Below, piece after piece: positions 33,063 through 44,018 of a stretch of DNA of 64,000 nt. Positions within the stretch are counted from its first letter, which is position 1, and every line of letters begins with the position of its first letter. The translations under genes and the position numbers were made by a program. The stretch is from Aquatica leii (lineage: Eukaryota; Arthropoda; Insecta; Coleoptera; Lampyridae): NCBI GenBank assembly GCA_035610365.1, contig CM069436.1, positions 37,393,117-37,457,116 of the forward strand, read 5' to 3'. The notes beneath the pieces were generated by a model. It made no database searches. It was given only the letters and a program-made list of their open reading frames with translations, and was not told the origin of the DNA.

Positions 33063-33066
33063 ATTT

Positions 33067-36000
33067 ATATACAATTCATAAAAGAAATTACCTTGCAAAA
33101 TTAGCCAAAACAATTTATTAACAATGTCTAATACAAAAAAAAGCAGGAACTAGTTTTGCGTAGACTCAGTACGTGCATTTTTAAACGTAGAAGCTTTGGT
33201 TAGAAGTTACTGGTCATTAACTATGACTCAACAAATAATCCGTAATTAAAGATCAAAAAGTTAAATAAGTATTATTTATTTAAATCAATCACATACCAGA
33301 CAAATTGATTCTGGTATAAAATTTTGTTTATTATAGGAACAATATTGTTATTACACGTCAATATTTAAATTTTTGGTCTTAAAAATTAAGCAACAAATGT
33401 GTAATTTTAGAAGCAAAAAATATTTGTTACAAATTTCTACATTTGTACTTAGATAATTTATCATGTATAATTAAATATTATTGCGTAAAACATGAATAAA
33501 CTATTGCAGTTGTAATCATCTAATTTTTACTATTTTAATGTAAAAATACACGGATTTTTGGTGTAGAATAGTTGCATATAAAAAATTCATATTTAAAACA
33601 ATTGATTACTGTAATTTTAGCTGAATGAATCCGTAGTTAATATAATTAAATTTTACAACAAAAAATTAATCAAATCGTAATGAGGAAACATGTTAGCAAA
33701 TTCAGTATATTTTTGTATGCAAGTTGTAGCATTTGTGTCAAAATATTCTATAATTTATAGTGTACTACATATGTATATTACTGAGTTAAGAAACAAAAAC
33801 GTTTTAATTTTCGTTTCCAATTTTTTTTTTTAAAAGTTATTGCATTAATAATTACAGTATTATTAAATAAAATTTTAACAATGCGTTGTATATTGTAAAA
33901 GATATAGACTAAAAAGTATCCAAGAAAAAGAAACCGTTTAGAATACATCACTAAAACTGCTTTTTAGAGTAAAATCATTAAAACCAAATTAAAACAAACA
34001 AACTACAAATCAATAAACCAATAAAAGCAAATTCTTTTACACTTTAAAATATTTACTTCCATATACGTTATCGTCCATCTTAGAAACGTATCAAATCCGC
34101 ATTAAGTTTTAGTTACTTAAAGAACCAGAAATTATTTGAGCAGTTTGTTTAACATTTCAGATATGAGACACGACAAAGATTACTCGATAGGGTATTGAGT
34201 TCAAATTATTTGTTTATATAGACGATCCCTTGACAAGTTCTATAAAAAAATACAGTTTTATTATAGTCGTTGCCAGGAAAGAAGATCCCTACGCTAGAGC
34301 CGTATTCATTTAAATCAAGTAAAAACTCGCTAATTAAATTAGTTATTTTAAAATGTAGTTGCTGGTTAGAAACTAGATTGCAAACAAATGCAGTAGTATT
34401 TTTTTAAAATAAATTTAAAAAAAATACTGCACGGCAAAGCCGATTGTCTAGCAATATTTTGATAGAAATATCATCAAAAGATGACATAAAAAATACAACT
34501 TTTTGTGCTAATATATAAAATGAAATGTGAAAACTATGAAACGTTTTACTTTTTTATATGAAACAATCTATTTTTAACTATTACATAATTAAAACTATAA
34601 GTAAAATTTGATTAAAGCTACTTATTTATTTAAATACGCAGATTAACAATTTAAAATTAAATTTTACAATTGTTTTATACAATAAATTGCTAACATTATT
34701 TTAAATAACTGTCTTTTTATTTATTAAAAAACTACGTTGTAAGTTACACGTTGTTACAAACGAAAATTTAAATTGCAAAATTAATCTTGGTTTAATTTTT
34801 TTTGGCGTATTTTTTCAACTTCTATTAAATACTTGATGAGCTTGATTAAAAACTCGCAATTGAGATTATGTTTAGGCAGCAATTTTATTTTTTCTGCAGA
34901 TTAAAGTTCTTTGCAAAAGTCTTCTATAATACAAAAATGTTTAGTCATTGGTGTACTAGTTTTGTTTTTTTTTCTGGCTAAATTATACAGTGTATTGTTG
35001 GTTACAGTTGCGTTTTTTGTTTTTTTCAATCTACAAGCTCTTAAATGTATATAGAACATTATATTTAGTCGTCATTTTACCCAGTATTATATTAGTTACG
35101 ATTTTTTTTTCACATCATCAATGACTAACTAAATATATCTAATTCTTACATCTGCTGAGACTTCCTAAAACTTAAGCTTATAGGTTTTTTTAAATTTTTG
35201 CGAATTTGCTAAGAATTTGTTTATTGGTCTATTTATCTAAAACGTGTTTAAATCTTGGGATCGCTTTTTTATACCACGAACTATTTGCGGCTACTAATGT
35301 TTTACACACATTTTTACGTTTTTTCAATAAAAATATCTTAAAATTTTTAATTCGTTAATAGTAACAGATTTTATTTCATGTTATTCATCTGTAACTGTAA
35401 CTCTCGTCAAAGCATAAAATAACTAAAAAATTACTTTTACTACCAATTGATTTTACATAATTGGGAAATTCATGAGATACTTTCTGTGTGAATTTAATGA
35501 TGTTATAATAAGTTAAATACCTAACACAAATTAAATTTTACAGTAGATAAGTAATCCGATAATTTAAGCAAATGCTTCTTAGTGTTTAGACCTATCAAAC
35601 AATAAGGCTTTCAAAAATGTTACAAAATAAAAGTTTTCAAAAGCAAAAACTATTGTGTAATCATATTTTATTTCATAAGTTTAAAAAACAAAAGAAACAA
35701 AAAAATTGAAGTGAGCCTTCGAAATAGTTTAAAATATTAAACAAATATAACAATTTAATCAAAAATACGATTATAACGTTTTATATGGAATGCATTCATA
35801 AAAAATTGCATAATATGACAAAAAATTAATTTTTTATTGCAATAGCAAACCGAAGTTGTAGAGCAATCCAAACATTAATGTAAACTATGAAATGTTATAT
35901 AGTTTGGCACTTCAATGTTATGTTTATAGAAGCAAAACATTAGTCTTATAGGATACTTTATCTCAATCTGTGACTAGTTAAGAGTAACGATGTGTAAGGA

Positions 36001-37004
36001 AATATTGAAAAATCTGTATTATAGCACAAATACGCAAAAATACGTAAAAACTAAATATTTTAAATTTAGAGAAAATACAATTGTCTACGAAATTAATTAA
36101 ACAAAATGTTACTGAACTACATGATTTGTTTACGTTTTGGTTTAAAAACATTTAGAGAACTTAGAAAGTTGTCGAGCTTGTTAAACAAGCAGTTTTTTAA
36201 GTGCAGTTCGAGTTAACTTATGTTAGCGCAGTATAAACAAAAGAGCAAAACATCCCATTATACATACATGATACAAGGATCAAGAACATTTAGGGTATTA
36301 GGAGTTGTCACATAGGAAAGCAAATAAAATCTATAACGACACAGTGCTGGAACATGACCATAATCCAGCAAAACTAAACAGATTATAAAGACATCTGAGA
36401 TGAATACTTTAAGATCTATAATCTGTAAAACCAGATAAGATCGAGTACATAACACATGCAGAAAAACCGTCAAAATTCAGAAAAGCGTAAAGAAGCACAA
36501 GCGGTTATGTGTCTACCTGAAAAAAGACGAAGAAAAAGAAAAAGAAAAAAAAAGAAGAAAAAAAAAGATTGTAACTACAACAAAGCACAAGTTCAAAAAA
36601 TTCAATAAATAATTGACACATTAACTTATACATTAATTTGTATAACATTGTAAATGTCAATTTATGCAATAATATTATTTTCGCGATATATGCATTTTTA
36701 TTTATCTAAACATTACGCATTTTTTGAAACAGTTAATTAGTGCAGATTTAAGTTTGTAGACGCCTTCCCTTTGTCGATACTGCTCCCCTCCCTCTTAATA
36801 TGAAACTTAAAGTTTTTTTTAAACCTTTGTTCAACTGTGTAATAGTTTTGTATTTCTACGGTTACTTTTTAGGAAAACGTAATTTTTGTGATAAAATTTG
36901 CAAGGTAAAAAGTTCAATCTTTTTCTAATGATAACAAGTATTTTCTGAAACAAAAATTGTTTCGTATGGATCGAAATTGACATTTATTTAGTTTTAAAGT
37001 AAAT
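33067..37004. other. Gene-free AT-rich stretch
   Basis: No supported gene or element. Oligopurine tract (GAAGAAAAAGAAAAAG type) at about 36520-36570. A minus-strand region at about 34760-34980 keeps a mostly open frame (LIKLIKYLIEVEKIRQKKL) but is unrecognised. Confidence 0.3.
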
Positions 37005-37540
37005 ATGCATGTTCTGGTGAAAATGGTCTACTCAGTTGCTGAATGCGTTGAAATAATTTTTATTTATGACTTCCAAAACAAATGTGCTAGAGCCACGGCA
37101 AAGGTTTTTAATGATAGGCATTTAAATAAGCATTTGGGTTACAAATACACTACAGAGCTTATACTAAAACTCGTAGACGCAAGATCGATAGTAGATAAGG
37201 AAAAACATGGTAACGGAATGGTTAATGAAATGATTAAAATTGAGGTAATAAACTAAATTATTGTCTCACTAACCCACTAACTTTTTTCATATTCATGAGT
37301 TTGTAAACTGACCAAAATTATAAAATACAGTTTGTCCAAGAACTTGCTAAAGATGATTACGACTGACGGGCAAAGCTTTTGTGAAGCTATGTCGAATTTA
37401 GTCACTGTAAACCCAAACTTTCTAAAACATATTTGTTTCAGTGATAAATGCAGCTTTACTTTACATGGTTCCGTTAATAAATACAATTTGCGTTACTGCA
37501 GCGATGAGAACCCTTATATTCTCAGAAATCTTGCATAAAA
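37005..37540 (+). pseudogene. Mariner-like (DUF4817/DDE_3) transposase remnant
   Basis: The first frame (37005-37256) reads MVYSVAECVEIIFIYDFQNK, then CARATAKVFNDRHLNKH and TTELILKLVDARSIVDKEKH, the helix-turn-helix module (DUF4817) at the N-terminus of an insect mariner-like family. The second (37332-37538) includes NLVTVNPNFLKHICFSDKCS, then FTLHGSVNKYNLRYCSDENP. FSDKCSF corresponds to FSDE.SF with the first catalytic Asp. A deletion of the central region joins the two, and nothing downstream shows the remaining catalytic residues. Dead copy. Confidence 0.65.
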
Positions 37541-38279
37541 TTAGGTAGTAAGTTTCTTTTTTTATATTGTATGTGATAGTACCAAGATGCCAAATCAAGT
37601 TTGTTGATTTTGCAGACCTTTTGGATCACCGTCAAAAAGTGTAAGAATTGTCGGAATTCTGCACTTTTATACGTTTTGCTAAAAAAAATTGTAATCATTT
37701 TAGAATTACATTAAATTTACTACAAATTAAAACTAGAATAGTTATTATAAACCTAATAGTTTCGAAGATATGACTCCGCCAAAAAAAAATGTTAAAATGA
37801 CTAAATATTAAACTTTTTTTAAGTATGGCAAATTTAAATCTAAAGTAGCACTTTTTTTTTAATAAAAAACAGCTATAATGATTTTAAAAATATATTAAAT
37901 TTTCTAGAATTTAAGATCAAATTGATTACAATAAACCAACAATGTCTAAAATGATCAAAGTTTGTCGAATCTTCCATCAATGCTTGTTTTAAACTATATT
38001 AGCCTTTCAAATAATTCAGTTCAAAAGCATATGTTTTTATAATATAATTTTAATTTACCAGTTGATATATTTGTTTACATATTATTGTAATTATTAAATA
38101 AACAAGTTTACGGTTGGAATGTAATTTTCCTAATAGATAGACAGTATGTCGGATCCAAGATTTTCCACAAATTCGTGTGTTTCATATGTAGCTTAAGTTT
38201 GCAAAATAGATAAAATTGTATTAGTGAAAGAAAAAAAATTCAAACTCTTTGGTTATCTAGAGTTGCAATGAAAAAAATG
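37541..38279. other. Gene-free stretch
   Basis: AT-rich, possibly the decayed rest of the mariner-like element at its left edge. Nothing recognisable. Confidence 0.3.
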
Positions 38280-38399
38280 GACAATGAACGACTATTAAGA
38301 CATTTGAACAACAACTCCAAGTTGATAAAAGTAGCTAAAACGGAGAATCAGATATAAAAAAGAAAACTACAAGAGCTTTTCTTGAGTAGTTAAATTTTA

Positions 38400-39762
38400 A
38401 AAATAACTGTTTTCTGTGTGAAGAAATCTTAATGACAGAATTCATTGGAGCTCAGAAGAAATGTTTACTAAAAAAAACACTAAAAGTAACAATTAATGAA
38501 ATCGTTTTAAAAGCAGCAAGAAGACGTGGCGAGTGGGCTATTAAAACAACAGAACAAATTTTAAATGTGACTGATTTGGTAGCACTCTATGCAAGATACC
38601 ATCTGCTATGTCAAAGAAAAGTTTGTAAATCGTCATTAAGAGACCATAAATTTTATTTTCGCGTATATAAAAGAGGATTTTGATAAGTACTAGTTTTTTC
38701 TATGCCAACTTATTCAGCAGATAGAGAAAAACCTGATAATTAAATTATCAAAAAACGACGTTATAATTGCAGAGACCGCAAATAAAATATCAGTTGTTTG
38801 TTTCAAAAATACCGGTTACAAAATTTTCACAAACTTCTGGTACAAGAAAACGAGCAAATTATATCCTCAGCAAAAAAGACTGTGGTTTGTAAAGGTAACT
38901 GCTTATATCATTCGTAAAAATATTTGCTCACAAGGGTGTGATACTACTATATTTACACCGTCAAATGCATTTTTGAGAGACGTTCATTCTGTGATCTTTG
39001 AGTCGCTAAAACACTTTTTCAACAAATTAATCCTCACACAGAAACGAAGCAATTTATATGGTGATCGTAAGATATGTGCAGTTCTTGCAAACTTATTAAT
39101 ATCATCAATGTGATCTTGCTCATTTGTTTCTTTTTTACTACTTGCCATTAGTCATACTTGTATCACACGTTTGGATGAAAACGTCTTGATGAAACATTGG
39201 TATTTCTAGGCTTTTCAGATAATTACAGAAAAACCACTGTGCTTAAATCGTCAGCAATCATGTGGCCAGATAAACTAGAACTAAAACAAAATGCTTTCAT
39301 TCAATTTAGTTTTGTCAATGCTGATTTAAATGTTAACAGATTAGACCGATTGGGAACTTTCCACGCCACGGGAGGGATAATGATGGTAATTCCCTGTAAT
39401 TCAATACACCCGGAAAGAAAAATACTACGTCTGAAACAATGATCTGCTAGCCAACTTGTAGAACAAAAATCCTATCCAGTTAGACACTTTTTAATATGTG
39501 ACCAATAGAGGTTTATATAAAATTATTACAGAAAAGGTAGAGAGCATTAATCCTCTGCCTAACCATATTACGACTTTTTTCTCAGATGTAGCTTGGCAAT
39601 TGTTTAAAATTGCAGAACATACTTGGATGCAGTGGGTTTATAAAGAGATACCTTTACATAGAACCAAAGTGATACACCTACCATTTATTAACCATCCTCT
39701 TTCTCAGTATGACACCATATTTGCACTCCTTCAAATGGCAAACGAGAAATGTCAAGCGTAAA
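38400..39762 (+). pseudogene. Decayed mobile-element-like gene of unnamed metazoan family
   Basis: Collinear coding pieces across shifted frames. 38432-38683 contains RRRGEWAIKTTEQILNVTDL and VALYARYHLLCQ, resembling the start of large uncharacterised animal proteins with N-terminal cysteines (upstream FCVKK). About 38740-39110 reads LIIKLSKNDVIIAETANKIS, VVCFKNTGYKIFTNFWYKK and FTPSNAFLRDVHSVIFESLK. Near 39340-39440 is RLGTFHATGGIMMVIPCNS. 39498-39761 includes LPNHITTFFSDVAWQLFKIA, then IHLPFINHPLSQYDTIFALL before the stop. I recall this order (ESDG...VVCFK, GTFH.MGGI, LPFIN..PS.YDTI) from repetitive, transposon-like predicted proteins in cnidarians and insects, but cannot name the superfamily. 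About five frame breaks. Confidence 0.45.
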
Positions 39763-41529
39763 CAAATTTAAATTAAATAAAGAACTGTTTGATGCCAAAA
39801 ACAGTATTGAGAAGATGTCAAGTTCAAACGGTTAAACTTAAAATTTGAATTGAATTGAAGTTAAAAACAAATAACTTATTATGCAAGTGGACTAATAAGC
39901 GTATATTATTTATTAAAAATTTTGTAAAGCATGAGTAATTTTTATATGCAAAAATCTACTAGTCGTAATACATGGCAAAAAATAACATTTGTCTTGTGTA
40001 ATAATACATTAAATTTAATTTTATACCTTTTTTTAACGGATGTACAAAAAGACTTGTCATTTCGTAAGATTAAACCCCTAATGCCAATCTTTAAATAATA
40101 ATATGTAATTATATGCATCAAAAACACATTTGGTTTTTTTGCAAATAATAACTTTTCGTTTACAATTCTTTTAGTAGATATATTGTTAAATATTTTATGT
40201 TACATCAAGTTATAAATATAATCAATAATTGAAGTATTTTTAAATTAGTTTACTTCGTGTAGATGCATGCTATATTTGTCATAAAATATTTTAATACAAA
40301 GGTAACTTTATAGCAACCTTCTGTAATTCTTAAAATTGTTGACGTATAAATTAAACTTATACGTTTGACAATTTCGCGTTTAAAAAGTTCCTCGAATTTT
40401 TTTTAACCACCATTAATCTTTGTTTTTGTAATAGCTTATAAAGTGTTAGTGTTAAGCAATTACGTTCTAATAGGTAGTGCAATTATTCCACGTCTATGTT
40501 TAAATTGCGTGGCTACAAAAGAATTTAAAAATATTTAAAACGTTTAATAACTGTTAATCAAAACAATTTTTATATTCAAACTGTAATCAATTATTACAAA
40601 CACTGCAATTACCATTTTTGAGTGAATGAACCGTATAAACATATTCATATTTTTTATAAGCTTGGTATTGTCAGAGTTTCAGAAAAACACTACTTTGTTT
40701 TTTAATTTATTATAATTTTTTACGTTAATTAGTACTGCAAACATTTTAAAAATGTTATTTATTACATTGATAGGTATGTGGTAGAGATTTTTTAGTGGAT
40801 AGATTGAACACATTGAAAACAATTTTTTTGTTAAAAATTTAATTGTTAGAAATTTCTTTAATTGTTTCATAAGAATTGTATTCGTTGTTATTTTTTATAC
40901 AAAGTATTTGGATTTACAGTAGTTCTTTTGTTACTATTTTTGATTTTTTTTGTTATTATGGACTCCTCTCTAATCATATAGCAACTGTCAAAATATGCAT
41001 CAATTACGTACAAAAGTAGATAGAAAGTTGTGTTAGAGCATTAAAAAAATCAGCAACTGGTTTTGGCAAGAAATATTATGATTTAGCAACTTGACAAAAA
41101 TATAAACATCATTGTTGGCATATATGAACATTACTATAAATTATCTACAGGAAATGATCTATTTATACCAATGTCTAGAAGGAATCGACTTATGAACTAA
41201 TAATACTCTTAAATCATTTTGTGATACGCCCAAATTTCTTAAAGTTTTGATTTTTGTCTATAAATATTTATTAAAATTAATTGTAGAAAAATTCACACAA
41301 AATAACAATAACTTATTAGGTTAGTAGAACGTGACTATATTTATTAACGTTTAGGTTTAACAATAAACTCGTAATCACGAGAGATATCTAACGACTCATA
41401 CTTGACTAAATAGAAAATTAAAATAATATCGTATACTTCTTTTACTTATTTTTTACAGTTAAAGAAAGATAGTCAATCATTAAAAAGTCTGTAATAGTAA
41501 TCTCCATAACGTAAGTTGTTTATTACCCC
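39763..41529. other. Gene-free AT-rich stretch
   Basis: No gene, RNA or element recognised; homopolymer-rich, with minus-strand frames of 61-63 codons lacking family features. Confidence 0.3.
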
Positions 41530-42435
41530 GGCGTACACCAATAAGTTTCTGTCAGTTTATGTGTCAATTTAATTTTCCCGGATTTAAGAATTGGCCCAAT
41601 TTAGGAAGAGTAGCAAACCGAGTGAGAATTTTTTGTTTGAATAACATTTCTCCTATACGGTCTGTAATACCATTGACCTAGGGTAGATAATCAGTAGATA
41701 CTGGTTGAGACATAGATTTCGCTGTTACTCTATTGTACTATTGTAATTGTTTGCGACTAACACCTTGGTTAGAAGAGTCAACTCTTTTTAAAGATTTTAT
41801 GGTTGGCTTAAAAAACAGCTGCGTAAACTAAAGAATTAAACACTGATAATTTCTAAGAAGGGTGATGATGAAAGAAAGTATCTATTTAAATATCTATCCG
41901 TATGGGTAAGTTTTTGATAAACTGAATGTGAGAATAAATCGTCTTCATTTCGATTAACTAAACCGTCCAAAAATGGTATAGAAGAATTCCTTTCTAATCG
42001 AAAAAAACGATTTTTTTGGTAATTTGAGTTTAAAGGACATAGAAACTCGTTGTGCGTAGAAGGATCAAGCGTAGAAGCACTTGGGTTTCAGATAAAATGT
42101 GGATAAAGCTTTTTTCTCAAAATCTTTCATAAACGTATCAACAACAATCGGTGAAAGCCGAGCACCCATGGCGGCCCCTGATGTTTGTGAGTAAAACTTT
42201 TCTCAAAAAGTAAAACATGTAGACGTCATACATTTATCAATAATAGGTACTATGTCGCTTGAAATCTTGTTCTCGTTAAATAAAGATCTACCAATGTTAA
42301 TTGAATCAGGTACCGGTACGTTAATAAACAAAAACTAGACATCAAAACTAACCAGCATGTCAGTCGGTTGCAAACAAAAATTATTAATCGAAATAGACGT
42401 TTAAGCAAATTGAAATGAAAATGTTTCATTATCAC
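41530..42435 (-). pseudogene. PLE reverse transcriptase fragment (second PLE family)
   Basis: Read leftward: LQPTDMLVSFDV near 42360, then INVPVPDSINIGRSLFNENK, DIVPIIDKCMTSTCFTF and YSQTSGAAMGARLSPIVVDT (about 42120-42200), the PLE RT core motif with a GAAMGA variant. It continues as SSIPFLDGLVNR (about 41975) and SPFLEIISVFNSLVYAAV (about 41820-41870), to GEMLFKQKILTRFATLPKLG (about 41600). Frameshifts near 42090 and 42030. The family differs from the PLEs at 0.3, 7 and 20 kb (GAAMGA versus GVAMGS). Confidence 0.7.
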
Positions 42436-43097
42436 ATTTAGTTTATCGAAAATCTACCCATACGGATAGATATTTAAATGCATTGCCTCATCATCATCCT
42501 TCTCAAAAATTATCAGTAGTGAATTCCTTAGTCTACAGAGCTGTTTCTTAAGTCGACCCCAAAATCTAACCAAAGGTGTTAGTCGCAAACAATTACAATA
42601 GAAAAAGTATTCTATTACAAAGTTTACGTCTGCAAAACCAAGAGTAATCTATGTCTCAACCAGTGTATATCACTTATCTACCTTATGTCAAAGGTACTAC
42701 AGACCCTATAAGAAACATGTCTAAACACAACGTTGTTACTCGGTTTTCTACTCTTCCTTAATTAAGTCAACTCTTAAATTTGATGAAGGACGTTATTCAT
42801 TTCAACCTGACGGTGTTTTATTCCTTGCTCTTGTGGTCGTGCATACATAAGAAACGGGAAGAAGCGTGGGAATTCGTATTAAAGAGCAACAAAAGTGTAG
42901 CCGTTTTAAACAATTTTCAAAGTCAGCGGTGGCAGAACACGTGCTAGAAAGGAGTCATCAAATTATGTTTAAAAACACTAAAATTTTGGCAAATGTTTGT
43001 AATTACTATCAACATAAAATTAGGAAATCTATTAAATTAATTAAAAATCCTTTTAATAATATCCGGAATTCTAAGTTTCCTTTACCGAAGATTTGAA
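42436..43097 (+). pseudogene. PLE post-RT region and GIY-YIG nuclease fragment
   Basis: This plus-strand copy repeats part of the region at 41600-41940 in inverse orientation ([20 protein letters not shown] near 42465-42530) and runs on into the nuclease. PCSCGRAYI (about 42825) is the GIY-YIG start with YIG decayed. GIRIKEQQKCSRFKQFSKSA and VAEHVLERSHQIMFKNTKIL (42866-43000) are its core, and SIKLIKNPFNNI is its end. Same family as the facing RT fragment. Confidence 0.7.
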
Positions 43098-43529
43098 AAC
43101 CAGTTTTATCGATCTATAAAAGCGAGATTTTACGGCGCAATCAATCAGTTTGTTCCGGGATTTGAAAATGTTCACTGCGACGTGTGATAAAAACTTAGTT
43201 TGTGCCATAACGACAGCATGCGAATTATCCAGAATGAAAAAGTGTATCACAAATGCCACTTGTGGAAACCTGAATTCTACTACGTGCCACTTCTTAAAAC
43301 ATATTTTATTTTACTTTAAAACTTTGTTTCTAGTTTACTGAACAATTCTTGCTACAAAAGTTGACAGTTGTTATGCGCGTGTTAATCAATAAAGACATAC
43401 GTTTTAAAAATCTTAAACTTTACGTTGCCTACCGATTACGACTATAGAATAATGGCAAATACTATATAGTATAATCATCGATAAACCTTTACAATACGTC
43501 ACGTCGGCGCTTTCACGGTTTTTACAATC
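43098..43529. other. Gene-free stretch
   Basis: Possible PLE tail. No hammerhead core was found here, unlike the other PLE tails. Confidence 0.3.
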
Positions 43530-44018
43530 TAAAAATTTAACTGACACCTAATCAGCTTCTTTAAGATCTGTAATATGTCAATCAATTTTTTTAATATCCT
43601 AATTTTTTTTTCTAATTGACCAATTATTCTGTCTTTAGATAAATCAGACTTCTCTTTACGCATATTAAATTTTTCATTTTCAGCCTCTGACTCTTCAACT
43701 ATTTTTGGCTTGGATTGTATATTTACTATTTTACTTCTAGGCTCTATGAGTTTGTTTTCGTTTTCAGTATTCTTGTTTATCTTTTCTTTAGATTGACCGC
43801 ATCTTGATTACTTTTATTTTGTTTTCAAACAAAATTTCAAAAGTAGCGCTCTTGTTTAAAATATTTGCACTGTTGGTACTAGGTTTAACACTTACAATAT
43901 TAGTACTCAGCTGAACATTTAAATTATTGTCCAGACTGGTATTGACACTTACATAATTACTATTGGGTTCAATGTTTACGCCACTGTTTTCTTTTGGTAA
44001 CTCAGCCGTTATGCGCAT
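43530..44018 (-). pseudogene. Unidentified hydrophilic frame with predicted coiled coil
   Basis: The first part (44018-43788, 76 codons) is Asn/Ser/Val-rich: VNIEPNSNYVSVNTSLDNN, SVKPSTNSANILNKS. One base out of phase, a second open stretch (about 43795-43530) is charged: KINKNTENENKLIEPR, VEESEAENEKFNMRKEKSDL, IGQLEKKIRILKKLIDIL, with heptad-like leucine/isoleucine spacing. Together they suggest a frameshifted gene of about 165 codons. I recognise no family. It could be a Gag-like or PLE-accessory protein, or a spurious opening in A-rich DNA. Confidence 0.3.

Larger units (their letters stand above)
24665..33066 (-). mobile_element. Complete Ty3/gypsy LTR retrotransposon
   Basis: Full-length element bounded by an ATTT target duplication (24665-24668 and 33063-33066). 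It has two LTRs starting TGTTACG and ending CGTAACA on either strand, a PBS, gag, pol and a PPT. Transcription runs right to left: 5' LTR 31505-33062, 3' LTR 24669-26223. I counted only about a dozen differences between the LTRs over 1.55 kb, so insertion is recent. Gag and pol have no stop or internal frameshift apart from the programmed-looking junction. No env was found. It may be competent for retrotransposition, but that is an inference. Confidence 0.9.

Noticed and set aside
36258..36473. 71-codon minus-strand frame followed by an oligopurine tract
   Set aside because: No recognisable domain; the tract is simple sequence.
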